Assembly: GCF_963422355.1 (NCBI RefSeq)
Contig: NC_085104.1
Location: 4,238,106-4,302,105 of the forward strand
Length of the DNA: 64,000 nucleotides
Direction of reading: 5' to 3'
Origin: Corticium candelabrum
Lineage: Eukaryota > Porifera > Homoscleromorpha > Homosclerophorida > Plakinidae
Both the position numbers and the translations under genes were made by a program. Shown piece after piece: positions 20,091 to 31,234 of the stretch; positions within the stretch are counted from its first letter, which is position 1, and each line of letters begins with the position of its first letter. The notes below the pieces were generated by a model, which ran no database searches, was not told the DNA's origin, and saw only the letters and a list, made by a program, of their open reading frames with translations.

Positions 20091-23000
20091 CAGTGGCGTA
20101 TCTACGGGGTGGCCTGGGGGGGCACGTGCCCCCCCAAATATTTGACTTTTAGCTTTCTTTGATTTGTAACCCTATTGTCCAATGTTCAGAATCAGATGCT
20201 AAATGAGCTACTGACCTAGAAAAGAATTAGCGCGCTTTATGCTTACACCCGGTCAGTGGAATTAGCGCACGTTATGTACGAACACGTGGCTTATAATGAC
20301 TGAAGCACATACGAAGAAGGCTTCCCGGAAACGGTCAGGAAACAGCAGAAATGAAACAATTCTGACTTTCTTTCAGCCCAAGAGGTTTGTAAAATTGTGA
20401 CTGGTGTGCTCTTGCTGTCTGTACTAGCTAGCTAGTAACTGTAGGATGTCACCAGGTCGAGGGCAGATTCTCCCATTTCAGTTGGTACAGAAGGGCATGT
20501 GATTACGGATTCCGAATCGGCGTCTACGGTAGGCATTAGCGAGAATGCTGAGTCTGAGTTTGCTTCTGCCTCGGAGTCACTATGTCTATCTCCTTCGGCA
20601 CATGTCCTTGCCGAGAGCAGTTACGAGAGCAGTTTCAGTAGTTCCGTAGCAACTGTAGATCTTTCCATGGCCAGCAGCGGGCCTGTGTCACCGAAAACTG
20701 CTGTAGCACCTGCACTCATATATGCAGATTCTGAGCTGGAAGTAGATCTAGATTGTGGATCACCGACAAATCCCGAGACGGACTGTGCCGAGGATGCACC
20801 AGGCGCCATGAAAGGTTTACAATCACCTGCAGGTACACGAAATATCTATTATCTTGTAACACAATTTCGTCGGTACAGTACTCTAACTAATTATTGCATG
20901 TATGTTCCGCTCACAGATCTGTCACGCCATATTGGAGATAGGCCTGCGCAGCCCCTCCTGTCAAAATTTCCAACAACTAAGTTCGGCTCGAAACATCGCT
21001 CCTTCTCTCCTGAATGGTACAAGGCATTCACGTGGGTAGAATATTCCATAGCGAAAGATGCAATATACTGCTACCCCTGCCGTCACCTCAAGGTAGGAGC
21101 AGTTAGTCGAGTTGATCCAGCATTCACTACAATTGGTTTTCGGGGATGGAAGAAGGCTAAGGGTAAAAGTGGAGCCCTGAAACAGCACGCGGAATCCGCG
21201 AACCACCGAGCGAACATGCAAGTATGGCAACAACGTCTTGTTGCAGAAAGAGAAAAGGTTCAATTCGGTGTGGACTACCAACTACGGGATGTGGAAGAAG
21301 AGGAGATTATGCTTAATCGGCACTACCTGAAGTCAGTTATGACAGTGATTCTCACCCTTGCGCGACAAAATATACCACTGCGAGGACACCACGAATCAGA
21401 GACGTCGGAGAACCCAGGAAATTTTAGAGCTATTTTAGACCTCCTAGTCAATCAAGACGCTCGCTTGCAGCAGAAGAAGAATAGCCTTCCTAGAAATGCC
21501 AGATACCTATCACCTAATGTCCAAAATACCATACTGGATATACTTGGAAAGATGGTGAAGGACAAGATTTGCTCCGAGTTAAAGGCAAGTGGAGCTTTCA
21601 CGCTCATGGCAGACGAAACACGTGATGTCAGCAAAAGCGAACAGCTGTCCTTGGTTGTGAGATATGTTTTTGAAGGCAATGTGTGTGAACGGTTCCTAGG
21701 ATTCGTTGCTTTAACCGATCTTTCTGCAGCGGGAATCGCCCACTCTATTACGAAATCACTGGGTGAGAGTAGCATTGATTTGTCAATGTGTGTTTCTCAG
21801 AGTTATGATGGAGCGAATGTAATGAGCGGCGAGCATGGAGGCGTCCAGGCGAAAATCAAGACTATGTGTCCTCAGGCTACTTACTGTCACTGTTATGCAC
21901 ACCGTCTGAATCTGGCTCTCGTAGACTGCTGCAAAACTATCCCAGTCGCTTACGAATATTTTTCACTTCTGAATTCCCTTTACGTTTTCGTATCTTCGTC
22001 GGCCGTTCACTGCGTACTTGAATGTGTTCAGGAGAATATGAAGGAAATCAATTCCTCGTATAAACCGGTTCATCTTAAACGGTTATCAGACACAAGGTGG
22101 ACATGTAGGGTAGACAGTGTAAGAGCTGTACACGACGGGTACAAAGCAATCATAGAGACTCTTCGTCGAGTTTCTGAGGGGAACAACAAGGATCGTGCGG
22201 TGCAGTCCAAAGGATTACTAAGTCAGATTCAGTCTCTACAGTTCATTGCTTGTACCGTCATATTTAAGAAAGCTCTCCTACTGACAAAGGGGGTTTCAGA
22301 TGTACTGCAGAGTAAGCAACTTGATCTAGCTGCAGCCGTAGATTTGGTAGAAACGGCAATAGACACTTTGCTTGAATGGAGAGAGGCGTCATTTGATTCA
22401 TCATTGTGGAAGAATCTATGGAATGATATCGAAGAACTGGCCAGAAACAACGAAGTGGACCTTGGTGATCTTTCCCAGTCGAGGCGCCGCAATCGAGTCA
22501 GCCATCAGCCAACACGTCTAGATGAGTACGTAATAATGGAAACGACCGGCAGGCAACCAGTTATTTCAGAGGACGTCGAAACCTATGTTAGAGTTTCCGT
22601 CTACTACGAAGTGCTTGACTCAATCATAGGAGAAATGAAGCGCCGATTTTCCCATGAGACTCGTCCACTGATAAGGGCATGTAGCGCTTGCATGCCTGGA
22701 TCATCTTTTCTCAATGCAACTACTATGCAGCCATTGATTGTCCACTACAAGCTAAATTTTGAGGACATTTCTGTGCAAGCCGAAGAATGCAAACGGTTTC
22801 TTGCAAGGAAGAAGGATGTAAACTCTTTATCTGACGTCTTACACCATCTCTTGCCAGTCAAAGAGGCGTTTGTAGAGTTGTATAAACTTCTGACCATAGT
22901 GTTGACTATGGGTGTGTCAACAGCATCTTGCGAACGCTCGTTTTCGTGTCTGAAGAGGCTAAAAAGCTATCTTCGGGCCGGTATGAGTCAAGATCGGTTA

Positions 23001-23263
23001 AACAGTATGGCTTTGCTTGCAATAGAGAGAGACCTCTCTGGAAAAATAGACATTGACGAAGCAATTGAGTTATTTGCTAGAATAGACAAGAACAGGAGAA
23101 TTAAGTTACTAAAGTAGATTGCTGTCTATAGTGTAAAAACCGCACAGTGTGAGAGCTCTTCAGGAAGTACAATATCAACTCTACGAAATACTACTAGCCG
23201 TCTACAGTGCAAATGCCCGCGCTCGAGTGCCCCCCCAGTCTTACAAGGCTGGTTACGCCGCTG
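20091..23263 (+). mobile_element. hAT-2, complete hAT transposon with intact transposase
   Basis: The left end CAGTGGCGTA matches the right end CAGCGGCGTA (reverse complement), with C/G-rich runs inside both (about 20116-20136 and 23230-23236). Perfect 8-bp duplications flank it. The single two-exon gene is open. hAT-2 shares architecture with hAT-1, but its protein is clearly different in sequence, so the two are separate lineages. Intact ends, frame and duplication indicate a young insertion. Confidence 0.94.
20296..23117 (+). CDS. hAT transposase, ZMYM1-like, 916 residues in two exons
   Basis: The open frame begins before 20499 without a Met. A first exon from ATG 20296 to 20384 (MTEAHTKKASRKR start, ending FFQPK) splices from GTTTGT to the AG at 20454-20455 and joins in frame, giving 916 codons. 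The N-terminus has ETILTFF. A Ser/Asp-rich acidic region (residues about 40-150) precedes the TTF-type zinc finger (AIYCYPCRHL, HAESANHRANM). The RNase H-like core shows SGAFTLMADETRDVS, SYDGANVMSG and a CHCYAHRLNLAL block. The C-terminal dimerisation domain is STASCERSFSCLKRLKSYL near residue 840. Intact and likely functional, by inference. Confidence 0.92.
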
Positions 23264-23271
23264 ATAGACAT

Positions 23272-24235
23272 GTTCTCAGTTTCACAAATTGCGTAGTCGT
23301 TAGTACCGCAACCAAGGCATCATACAAACCAACAACGCCTCCGAACTAAAGTATGGTGGCCAGGCATAGACAATGACATGGAACGGATGTGTCGAGAATG
23401 CCACGGGTGTCAAGTGACCGAAGCACCTAATGCACTACCGCCAACAAAAACAACCGACATTCCCAGTGGATCTTGAAGACTATTGGAGCAGACCTTCTTG
23501 GGCCGCTACCATCTGACGATTACAGTTTTGTCGCTGGCGACTATTGTAGTCGATTTCTTAGATAGACATTATGCGAAGTGTGAAAAAAAGTAGGAAACAT
23601 CATCAGCAGTCTAGAGACAATGTTTGATAGGTACAGAATACCTTCTGAATTGAAGACAGACAATGGGCCACAATTTATTGAAAAAGGTTTGAAAGCCTTT
23701 CTTCGCTATTACGGAGTTACCCATGTCACATCTCCACCCTTATGGCCACGACAAACTTCGAAGTAGAGCGTCAGAGTCTTATTCAAGCAATGAGCATAGC
23801 ACAAGTAGAAGCAGGCGTTGGAAGGACGAACTTAACACGTTCCTGCTTGCACATCGATCAACCCCCCCCCCCCCTTCGACAACTGGAGTTCCGCCAGCAA
23901 AAGCATTTCTCCAACAAGACATTCGACCCAAATTACAAGAGATAATCGACGAGGAATTTTCGGATAGACGTGCGAGAACGTGATGCACCTGAAAAGTCGA
24001 AAAAGAAGACATGTGGAGACAAGAACGCCAGGCCAGATGATGTAAAAGTAGGAGACACTGTGCTCATACGGAAGGCCCACAACAAACGTCTACATATGAA
24101 CCGACGCCAAATAAAGTAATTGAAAGAAACGGATCAGAGTTGAAAGTCAACTCAGGAGACAGGACACTCCGGAGGTACGTCAGCTATGCTAGGCGATATG
24201 AGGAACCTCACAGGGACAGCAATGTAGATACATAC
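23272..24235 (+). pseudogene. Ty3/Gypsy integrase fragment
   Basis: VWWPGIDNDMERMCRECHGC at about 23351-23410 is the end of the H2C2 zinc-binding domain. The integrase core follows with GADLLGPLPSDDYSFVAGDY (first Asp) at about 23489-23548 and ELKTDNGPQF (second Asp) at about 23650-23680. A poly-C run at 23862-23874 and several shifts damage the rest. The C-terminal part can be followed to about 24230, where TPR unit D begins. Gag, protease and RT are not seen next to it. Confidence 0.82.
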
Positions 24236-24239
24236 ATAT

Positions 24240-24842
24240 AGTCAGATGCGAGTCATATTGGGAGGGTCTGACAGAAGACAGCAAATGACTGAAAGAGATG
24301 ATGTGACTGACTGTTGTGTTTCTAATTTAGCATTGAATTGACTGAGAGCAAATGTGAGGTATCAAGAAAAATATAAAAAAAACAATCAAGAAACTCTCGA
24401 GCTTAATCGTACTTTAGGTCCGAAAACTAAGCTAAGACTGCAACTGATTGGTACGAAACAATTATCTTTATCAATTACATATGCACTTTCTTTGAGTATT
24501 TGTTGGACTGTACTAATGTTAGGTTTGTTGACAGTGATGATATTGGGAGGGTCTGACGAAAGACAGCAAATGACTGGAAGAGATGATGTGACTGATTGTT
24601 GTGTACATAATGTAGCATTGTCTTGGTTGGGAGCAAGTCTATGCTATCAAGAAAAGTATGAAAAGGCAGTCAAGATCTATCAAGAAACCCTTGAACTCAA
24701 TCAAACTTTCGTCCCGATTATAAAGCTAAGACTGCAACAGATTGGTATTGGTAAGAAACAATTATCTTTATCAATTACATATGAATTATTCTTTGTTTAT
24801 TTATTTATTTTATCTAGTCTGTGTAGGTTTCTCAATGAGTAA
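24240..24842 (+). pseudogene. TPR exon unit D (two TPR exons)
   Basis: The first exon (about 24250-24450) has a stop in place of the Trp of the NWLG block and a shift. The second (about 24525-24745) is open: VTDCCVHNVALSWLGASLCY, QEKYEKAVKIYQETLELNQT. Both end in a CTAAGACTGCAACxG donor context followed by the usual short intron, and the tail exon ends FLNE-stop. Two tandem exons with intact introns show the TPR unit is repeated within the source gene. Confidence 0.68.
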
Positions 24843-24924
24843 CGAACATTTGGCTAGGTAGGATGTACTAATTAGCGAGAATACAAAAACACTATACCAT
24901 ACACACATATGTATTCGAGCGAGA

Positions 24925-25150
24925 ATACAAAACGCTCGACAAGGCCACATGGGGCCAGAGAAATGAAACAGCGAGCCAGACCGGCACTATATTGGCCCCA
25001 CAAACACATCAAATATGTTGTCAGCTGGTGTCTAACCTGCCTCAAATCCCGACGAGGAAACATGAAGGAACCTATGATCACACATGCCATGCCCGGCCGC
25101 CCGTGAAAAGTCGCAGCAAAACATACCGACCTATTTCCAGAACGAGATGA
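24925..25150 (+). pseudogene. Ty3/Gypsy integrase H2C2 fragment
   Basis: The frame 24909-25106 contains GAREMKQRARPALYWPHKHI, YVVSWCLTCLKSRRGN and KEPMITHAMPGRP, the zinc-binding H2C2 domain and its linker to the integrase core. The core itself is limited to a DLFPERDEMHTG-like start. It belongs to another Gypsy copy than the preceding one. Confidence 0.75.
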
Positions 25151-25159
25151 GATGCATAC

Positions 25160-25715
25160 TGGAAGGTCTAACAGAACGTGTGTGTAGTGTGGTACTTCAC
25201 TGAACTAGGCTGCGAGGGCAGTGACGAAGAACGCCTAGTGAGATCCAGAGCACGTGGTAGGAGACACGCAAAAGACTGAGATTCTATCTGAAATAAGTTC
25301 ACTACATTGGTGTAGTCGACAAGATCGTGATCATTCCGAGACATGGCGGTGGCCAAGGCAGGAAGGGGCCCTACTCTCTGTTCGCGTTGACTTTGCGCTT
25401 TGAAAATCTGTAATAATTTCTGCGCAATAGGGCAGACAGTGACGATCTCGGTATCGTTCGAAACCGCAAGTTCCCGGATTTTCTATAGTTAGGGTTCGTC
25501 TTGATAGCCTGCGACTCTCTACTGTTACCTAACATCTTTGTATTGTAATGTGACCTCTAGAATGTAATGTTAATGGGATATCACTTAACATCTGAATGTG
25601 GTGAACAAATACAGCTGCATCGTTATTCACTTCCGAGCGCAAAGTCAACGCGAACAGAGAGTAAGGAATTTATGCCCGACTATGGATGCGACGTAGCGTC
25701 CGAATTTGCGTTGTT
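25160..25715. other. Unassigned stretch between integrase fragment and TPR unit E
   Basis: Short frames only (minus 25168-25356; plus 25567-25809, which runs into unit E). The TTCCGAGCGCAAAGTCAACG and GTTGACTTTGCGCTTTGAAA segments (about 25631-25650 and about 25387-25404) are partly inverted copies of each other, so part of this stretch could be a small foldback element. Confidence 0.4.
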
Positions 25716-25721
25716 GGTTTT

Positions 25722-26035
25722 GTTGACAATGATGATATTGGGAGGGTCTAACAGAAGACAGCAAATGACTGGAAGAGATGTGACTGAATATACTGTAGCA
25801 TTGTCTTGATTGGGAATGAATCTATACTATCAAGAGAAGTATGAAAGTGCAGTCAAGATCTATCAAGAAATCTTTGAAATCAATCAACTCTAGGTCTGAT
25901 TATGAAGCTAAGACTGTTACACATTGGTAACTAAGAAACAATTATCTTTATCAATTACATATAAATTATTCTTTGCTTATTTGCTTATTTACCTATTTTA
26001 TCTAGTCTGCGTAGGTTTCTCAATGAGTAACGAAC
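25722..26035 (+). pseudogene. TPR exon unit E, broken
   Basis: The exon begins after a GTTTTGTTGACAATGATG start and contains an ALS-stop-LGMNLYYQEKYESAVKI-type text with a stop at 25809 and a lost base at about 25890. The standard short intron and the tail exon (CTGCGTAGGTTTCTCAATGA, about 26006-26025) follow. About 920 bp from here onward align with 5536-6452. Confidence 0.65.
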
Positions 26036-26080
26036 ATCTGACTGGGATACATTAATACACAAGAAAACAAAACACTATGA

Positions 26081-26317
26081 ATGTATTTTAGTAGAAAATG
26101 GCTACGAAAACCAGCAAAAAGCAAAAAAACAAGTGTGGATGGTTCGATACTGTACCGAATCAATGATGCCATGGCTAAATCACACCGCGCTATTTCTGCA
26201 TGGAACACTACAGGGTTGCTGATGGAGTTGTGGAAGGAGCTTGAACGTGTCGTTATCGAACTGAAGCAAAGATACGAAACGTCTTCCTATAGCCAAGTAG
26301 TTGTGCTAGGACGATAA
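26081..26317 (+). CDS. ORF-X, copy 2: unrecognised short protein (78 residues)
   Basis: Better kept than the copy at 5915-6141. It reads MYFSRKW, a Lys-rich stretch, VDGSILYRINDAMAKSHRAI, SAWNTTG and the helix LMELWKELERVVIELKQRY. No signal peptide or membrane segment. It follows the TPR tail exon by about 55 bp, as copy 1 does. Coding status is uncertain: the frame might be a terminal exon of the TPR-type gene, or an unrelated ORF in a mobile unit. Confidence 0.35.
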   Translation: MYFSRKWLRKPAKSKKTSVDGSILYRINDAMAKSHRAISAWNTTGLLMELWKELERVVIELKQRYETSSYSQVVVLGR

Positions 26318-26644
26318 TGACTAAGTTACGTACTAGTTCGTTACAATGGGTACCAGTTTAGCCACATTTGAGACTCTTAATTCGTGATGACTGCATGAGA
26401 TGAGCAGTTACTTCTTGAACCAAGAGTATGTTCCATGAGCCATAACAGCGACGATCAGAATGAAGAGGACAACGAAGAAGTCTCTGACGAAATTCTCAAG
26501 AAACTTGACAGAGATATTGTCAGCTTGCTCGAGTTCTGATGATGCCAAAAGTTTTGTCTTTAACACAAACATGATGGTCAACTTCTCACCATCATGATGG
26601 ACACCAAGCTGTTGTGAAAACCATATATAAGAGAGTTCAGTCAA
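26318..26644. repeat. Dispersed repeat shared with about 6142-6452
   Basis: Shared marks include ATGACTGCATGAGATGA, GAGCCATAACAGCGACGATC, CATCATGATGGAC and AGTTCAGTCAA, in the same order. Similarity ends abruptly at GAGTTCAGTCAA in both copies (6452 and 26644). This defines the right edge of the TPR plus ORF-X unit. Confidence 0.75.
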
Positions 26645-26899
26645 TGCAAAACGCTCGACAAGTTTGGCACTCATTCTCTGCAAAGTAGTGAGATACAGTT
26701 TGTAGCAAAGTGTGGTCGGTGTGTTGTTAAATTTGAGTCCCAAGCACACCAATCCATGACACTTCAAAAAAATTGCACGCAATTCCATCAATTATATCTA
26801 CCCTCGGACCGATCGGCAGAGGAGAACTAGCAGAGTACCGCTTTCGTTGCTAACTTTCACACACATTAGTATGACAAGAAGTAAAAGACAACATTATCA

Positions 26900-28320
26900 A
26901 TAGGTCAGGCAGAAATCAAATTCAAGCTAGATACATGAGTACATGCCAAACTTATACCATACAAGATTCTTAACGCAGTCATGAAGCAACAAAAACGACG
27001 GGCTTTCAAGACCGCGCTCACTCCCAAAAGCCGTTTAGTAGGCATAGGCGACGACAAGATCAAACGAAGGGGCATGGTCAAAGTGGTCTGCAGGGTTCGT
27101 GAGCAACGGCACACGGCAGAAACACTGCTCACATTGTATGTGGAAAATGATAACTTGGCGATTTTGGGAGGTCAAACTTGTGCTACATTGGGATTACTTA
27201 AGAGACTACAGACAGTCGAATCATCAGTACCTATTGAGACAAAGCGGCAATTGCAGAATACCTACTAAGATGTATTTAAGGGGCTGGGCTGCTATAAGAA
27301 ACAGTAACATATGGAAGTCAAGCACTATGCAACGCCCATCATTCAGCCTAGTCGAACCATATCATATGCCGAACAATAGAAGCTGCACGACATATTGGAC
27401 AACCTCAAAAAGAAAGGGGTCACAGCAGCGGTAACTGGCCATACAGTCTGGGTGCACGCATGCACAATCAGACAAACGTACGGAACAATGAGAGTTTGCC
27501 GTTTGGCCTGTCATCCGCAAGTGAAGTGCTACACACAAAAACGACGAAACCTTTGGAGAGATCCAGATCCCAGATCAAAATTCAAGAGATTGTTATTCCG
27601 GTTGCCCTAAGGTGTGAGATGATTAATAGAGCACACGAAAGGCACGTGGGAATTGCGAAATCTAAAGCAAGAGCTAAGGATGTGATGTGGTGGCCAGGCA
27701 TGGAAACAGTTGAAGAACAAAATGTCTAGCTATGTGCTAAGTATCGCCATCAGCAAAGCAAAAAACCTCTCGTGCCAACCTTCACTCCAGAGCGTCCGTG
27801 CCAAAACTGACTGCGGACATCTTTGAATGGCAGGGAAATCAGTATCTACTGTTAGTCGACTACTACTCAAGGTTCCCTAAATCCATCAGGTAAAGAGCAT
27901 GACGACGTCGGCAGTCGTATCCATGTTGAAGAAAAATTTCTCCCGATATGGAGTCCCCGACGTGTTGTTTAGTGACAACGGTCCGGTCCTCAGTTTGACT
28001 CTAGTAAAATGAAGGCATTCGCTTCCCTTTATGTATTTTCTCAATCCACTTCGTCACCACGTCATCCTCAAGGAAACGACCTCGTCGAACGGATGGTGTA
28101 AACGGTAATAGGTCTATTGACGAAGGCTGATGAACATAGACGATTCTCAACTTGCCTTGCTTGCTTACTGGTCAACACCTTAAGAAAATACTCACTATTC
28201 CCCAGGACAGTTGTTGATGGGTCGTCGACTTCGTACGACTTTGCCTTCTAGTCCAAGCTACCCCTTCCGGATACAGTGAAGCCTTCTCACGTGCACAGAA
28301 ATGATGCGCATAGTAAGGAC
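26900..28320 (+). pseudogene. Ty3/Gypsy pol remnant with large internal deletions
   Basis: Protease-region text (MKQQKRRAFKTALTPKSRLV at 26981, then AETLLTLYVENDNLAILGGQ at about 27118-27177) is followed at about 27490-27560 by a short RT scrap (LPFGLSSASEV). An RNase H domain is absent. The H2C2 and core integrase start at about 27570 (EMINRAHERHVGIAKSKARA, VMWWPGME), with FLPIWSPRRV-like text and a DNGP-type block at about 27974-28000. Stops occur throughout. The right side runs into the DIRS-like recombinase. Confidence 0.8.
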
Positions 28321-28559
28321 GTTACAGGTAAGAGATCGCGTGTTAATCTGAGATGGAAAAGTCAGACCTGGAAATCGTAGTAATGGCCCACCGCAAAATT
28401 CATGACCGTTCGTATGTGGTAGTTGCAAACATTGGCACTATTTATCGTCGAAATCGGCAGCAACTCCAACTTCGTGAGCAACGCAAAGTAATGCGGTATT
28501 ATATAGCGACGATGAGGACGCGACAGAGGATCAGTTAGCCGTGAACGAAAGAGAGGAAC

Positions 28560-29300
28560 CAACGAATGAGGCAAAGGTTACCTGTCAGCGGTGCGGCACG
28601 TTCCCATCAGGCACGGTTTGGGGAACCCATTTGCAGTGTCGCTGCCGGCTCTGAAGCTGGTCTTACGAGGCGTCAAGCGGTCGACGGCAGGTCCCAGACG
28701 GCAACAGCGCTTACCAATCACGCCGGAAGTGTTATCCAGGTCGACAGACGTATGGGCCCCAAGAGCAAATGAGCGGGACATTGTGATGCTGTGGGCGGCA
28801 TGTTGCTTGACGTTCTTGGGCTTTTTGCGCAGCGGAGAGTTGACAATGCAGTCCGTACATGCGTTTGACTCGTCGTTCCATCTGACAGTTAGCGACGTGG
28901 CGGTGGACTCCCGTCAGAACCCGTCCCTCATGATAGTCAGGCTCAAGCAGTCAAAAACGGATCCATTCCGGCAGGGTGTAGACCTTCATCTTGGGAGAAC
29001 GGGTTCTGCACTATGTCCTATTACGGCGATGCTAGCTTATCTCGCCCGGCGAGGTAAAGAGGCCGGACCTTTGTCTCTGAGCTCGGATGAACGCCTCTGT
29101 CTAAACCGCGTCTTGTCAGAGAAGTGCGGGCAGCTCTAGAAGCCGGGGGCGTTCAGCCGGACGGCTACTCGGGTCATAGCTTAGAATTGGAGCCGCTACG
29201 ACAGCTGCGAGACAAGGAATGGAGAACTCCACGATCCAAACGCTTGGGAGGTGGAAAAGTGATGTGTACAAGCGCTAAATAAAACTCGACGCTAGGACGA
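28560..29300 (+). pseudogene. DIRS/Ngaro-like tyrosine recombinase, inactivated
   Basis: The frame 28591-29139 (182 codons) has LPITPEVLSRS, MLWAACCLTFLGFLRSGEL with the first catalytic Arg at about 28830, DVAVDSRQNPSLMIVRLKQS with the Lys position, and CPITAMLAYLARRG. After a shift at about 29180, the HxxR region is GHS plus RIGAATTAARQGMENSTIQT, and GRWKSDVYKR is followed by a TAA where the catalytic Tyr codon should stand (29278-29280). The fold would cut and rejoin circular element DNA. A frameshift in the HxxR box and the missing Tyr make this copy dead. Confidence 0.85.
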
Positions 29301-29403
29301 TAGCGGCGTACTCACGGACACTAGTAGCTCCCTGCTAGAGATCAAGCGGTTATAAGCTAGCCAATGACGTGCAGTAGCATGCGCCATCTAACCGGCGACC
29401 ATA

Positions 29404-29405
29404 TA
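29404..29405. repeat. TA target duplication of the Tc1/mariner element (other copy 31067-31068)
   Basis: TA directly flanks CAGACCGTCGC at the left end and GCGACGGTCTG at the right end, as expected for Tc1/mariner integration. Confidence 0.85.
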
Positions 29406-31066
29406 CAGACCGTCGCAAAAGTATAAAGCCACTCCCTGCACGTGACTATACCTGAAGTTTGAATGACCACAAAATTATTGTAAAAGCTTTTGCAAAAATA
29501 ATTTCAACTGTAATGTACTGCAAATTTTCTATTCTAAACTACAGAGAAGGAAGGACTCTTCCTATTGGGTTTGTTTCTTATGACAGAATTTTGAATTTTG
29601 AAGTGCGCGCTACTTTCACCACAAAACAAACACGTGATGAATAGCTCAACAAAACATTTTAGTTACTCAATTTTGCCATTTGCTGAAAGAAATCTACGCA
29701 TGCTTTACCCATAATCTACTTGGAATACAAACTTCTTTCAGCTTTTCTTTAGAAAACGAAAAACCACTATGACGTCATTGAGAGGACTATTTGTCATTTT
29801 TGTCAATAAGAACACCCACAAAAACCACAATAACTTGAAACATCAACTGAATATTGTCTAGAAAACTAAATCTTGTAAAAAATATACTAAATTCTTTAGA
29901 TTGTACACACAATTTGTAAAAGTGTAACTTCCGGTTTGAAATGGTTGTGGTGGAAATGTTGCAAAATGATGTTGATAGCGCGAAATCTTTGATTGTCTAG
30001 TCGTTGTTTGAGCTCACAGAGCTGCCAAATTGCGGATTCCTGTGGCTGAGTGACCAATCTTTCGTTAGACGAAATTGAGGAAAAGTCGGACAGCTGGTGT
30101 GAGTTTGGGGATGCCCTGAGATCGGCAGCTCAGTCCACGACGTTGCGGTAAAATCGAAGGCTTGAAAGAATGTGGTCTGGGTGAGTGTAACATCGCCAAA
30201 ACTGTCGGTGTTTCACGTGGATCGGTGAAAAACTGTCTAAAAAGACTAGAGGCCGGAGAAATAAGCTGTAAGAGAAGATCTCGTCGGCCGAGAAAAACAT
30301 GTGACAGAGATGACCGCTTTCTGGAGGAGACAGCAAAGAGAAATTGCAGTTTGACATCGCGCCAGCTGAAACGAGAGTTTGAGGAGAGCACGGGACAAGC
30401 TATTTCCAGATCTTTAGTTTGTCGTTGACTTGCGGAGAGAGAAATGCACGCCCGTCGCCCTCGCAAGAAGCCGGTAGACGACCAAAACACGTCGTCTCCG
30501 GCCAATGGTTTCGCGACAATGACGTCACTGTTTTGGATTGTCCTTCGTGTTTGCCTGATGCCAACCCAATTGAGAACCTTTGGCGAATCTTGAAGATAGC
30601 GGCAACCACTGGTCATCCTCGCGAAGAGTGGGCGGCAGTGCAGGCGACTTTGCGTTGATTTCTGTAGAGAGAGTGCGCGCGCTAGTAGAGTGTTCCGCGA
30701 CGAGTTGAATCAATCCGGAAAGCAAGAGGAGGAAACACGAAGTATTAAAACTTAAAGCAAAGAGTCTACATCAAAGAAACGTTTCATAAATAACTGGCTT
30801 TTTAAAAGCCAAAAAACAATCTAGAAAGGTCATTCTGCTGGACAGTGCAGACGCCCACGCAAACGCCGTTTGCGTTTTGCTTCGTAACGCAGTGACTTTC
30901 GAAGTTTTCCCAAATAAAACTTGTCACGTTCTTGTTCTGTTCTTACTTTATCACATGGTTGTTTGTTAAACTAAACGCTCATTCTAGGTACTAATCGGTA
31001 AATCAGCCTGGAAAACTTCCGGTATAGTCACGTGCAGGGAGTGGCTTATAATTTTGCGACGGTCTG
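29406..31066 (+). mobile_element. Tc1/mariner transposon with about 55-bp TIRs and partially deleted transposase
   Basis: The left TIR (29406-29460) and right TIR (31012-31066) are inverted copies with a few mismatches. Each starts CAGACCGTCGCAAAA and contains CCACTCCCTGCACGTGACTA. TA duplications flank the element. The length of 1661 bp is normal for the group, yet the coding part is shortened. The preserved TIRs suggest it could be moved by a transposase from elsewhere. Confidence 0.9.
30148..30656 (+). pseudogene. Tc1-type transposase with central deletion
   Basis: The N-terminal helix-turn-helix pair is clear: LGECNIAKTVGVSRGSVKNC (about 30178-30240), then RRSRRPRKT (AT-hook-like linker) and LTSRQLKREFEESTGQAISR. 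After a break at 30425-30480 the frame jumps to WFRDNDVTVLDCPSCLPDAN and PIENLWRILK, the C-terminal catalytic block (Asp-Ala-Asn-Pro-Ile-Glu). The first and second catalytic Asp region is almost entirely missing, about half the protein. The deletion is internal, with both domains left in order. Confidence 0.85.
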
Positions 31067-31234
31067 TAGTTGTGCTAACGCTAGTATGTACGATGTGACA
31101 CGGTATATAGATTCAGTATTACATATCCGAAGCGTCTCGCTGACTTGCCAGCACAGCGTCAGCGGTTCGTATCCATGGGTCCGGAAGAAGTGGGTCCGGC
31201 TTGGATGTGGGGCGACCTCGCTTGTGGCGCGTGG

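Noticed and set aside
23862..23874. Poly-C run as a programmed frameshift site
   Set aside because: It lies in an already broken Gypsy fragment; a replication-slippage expansion is the simpler explanation.
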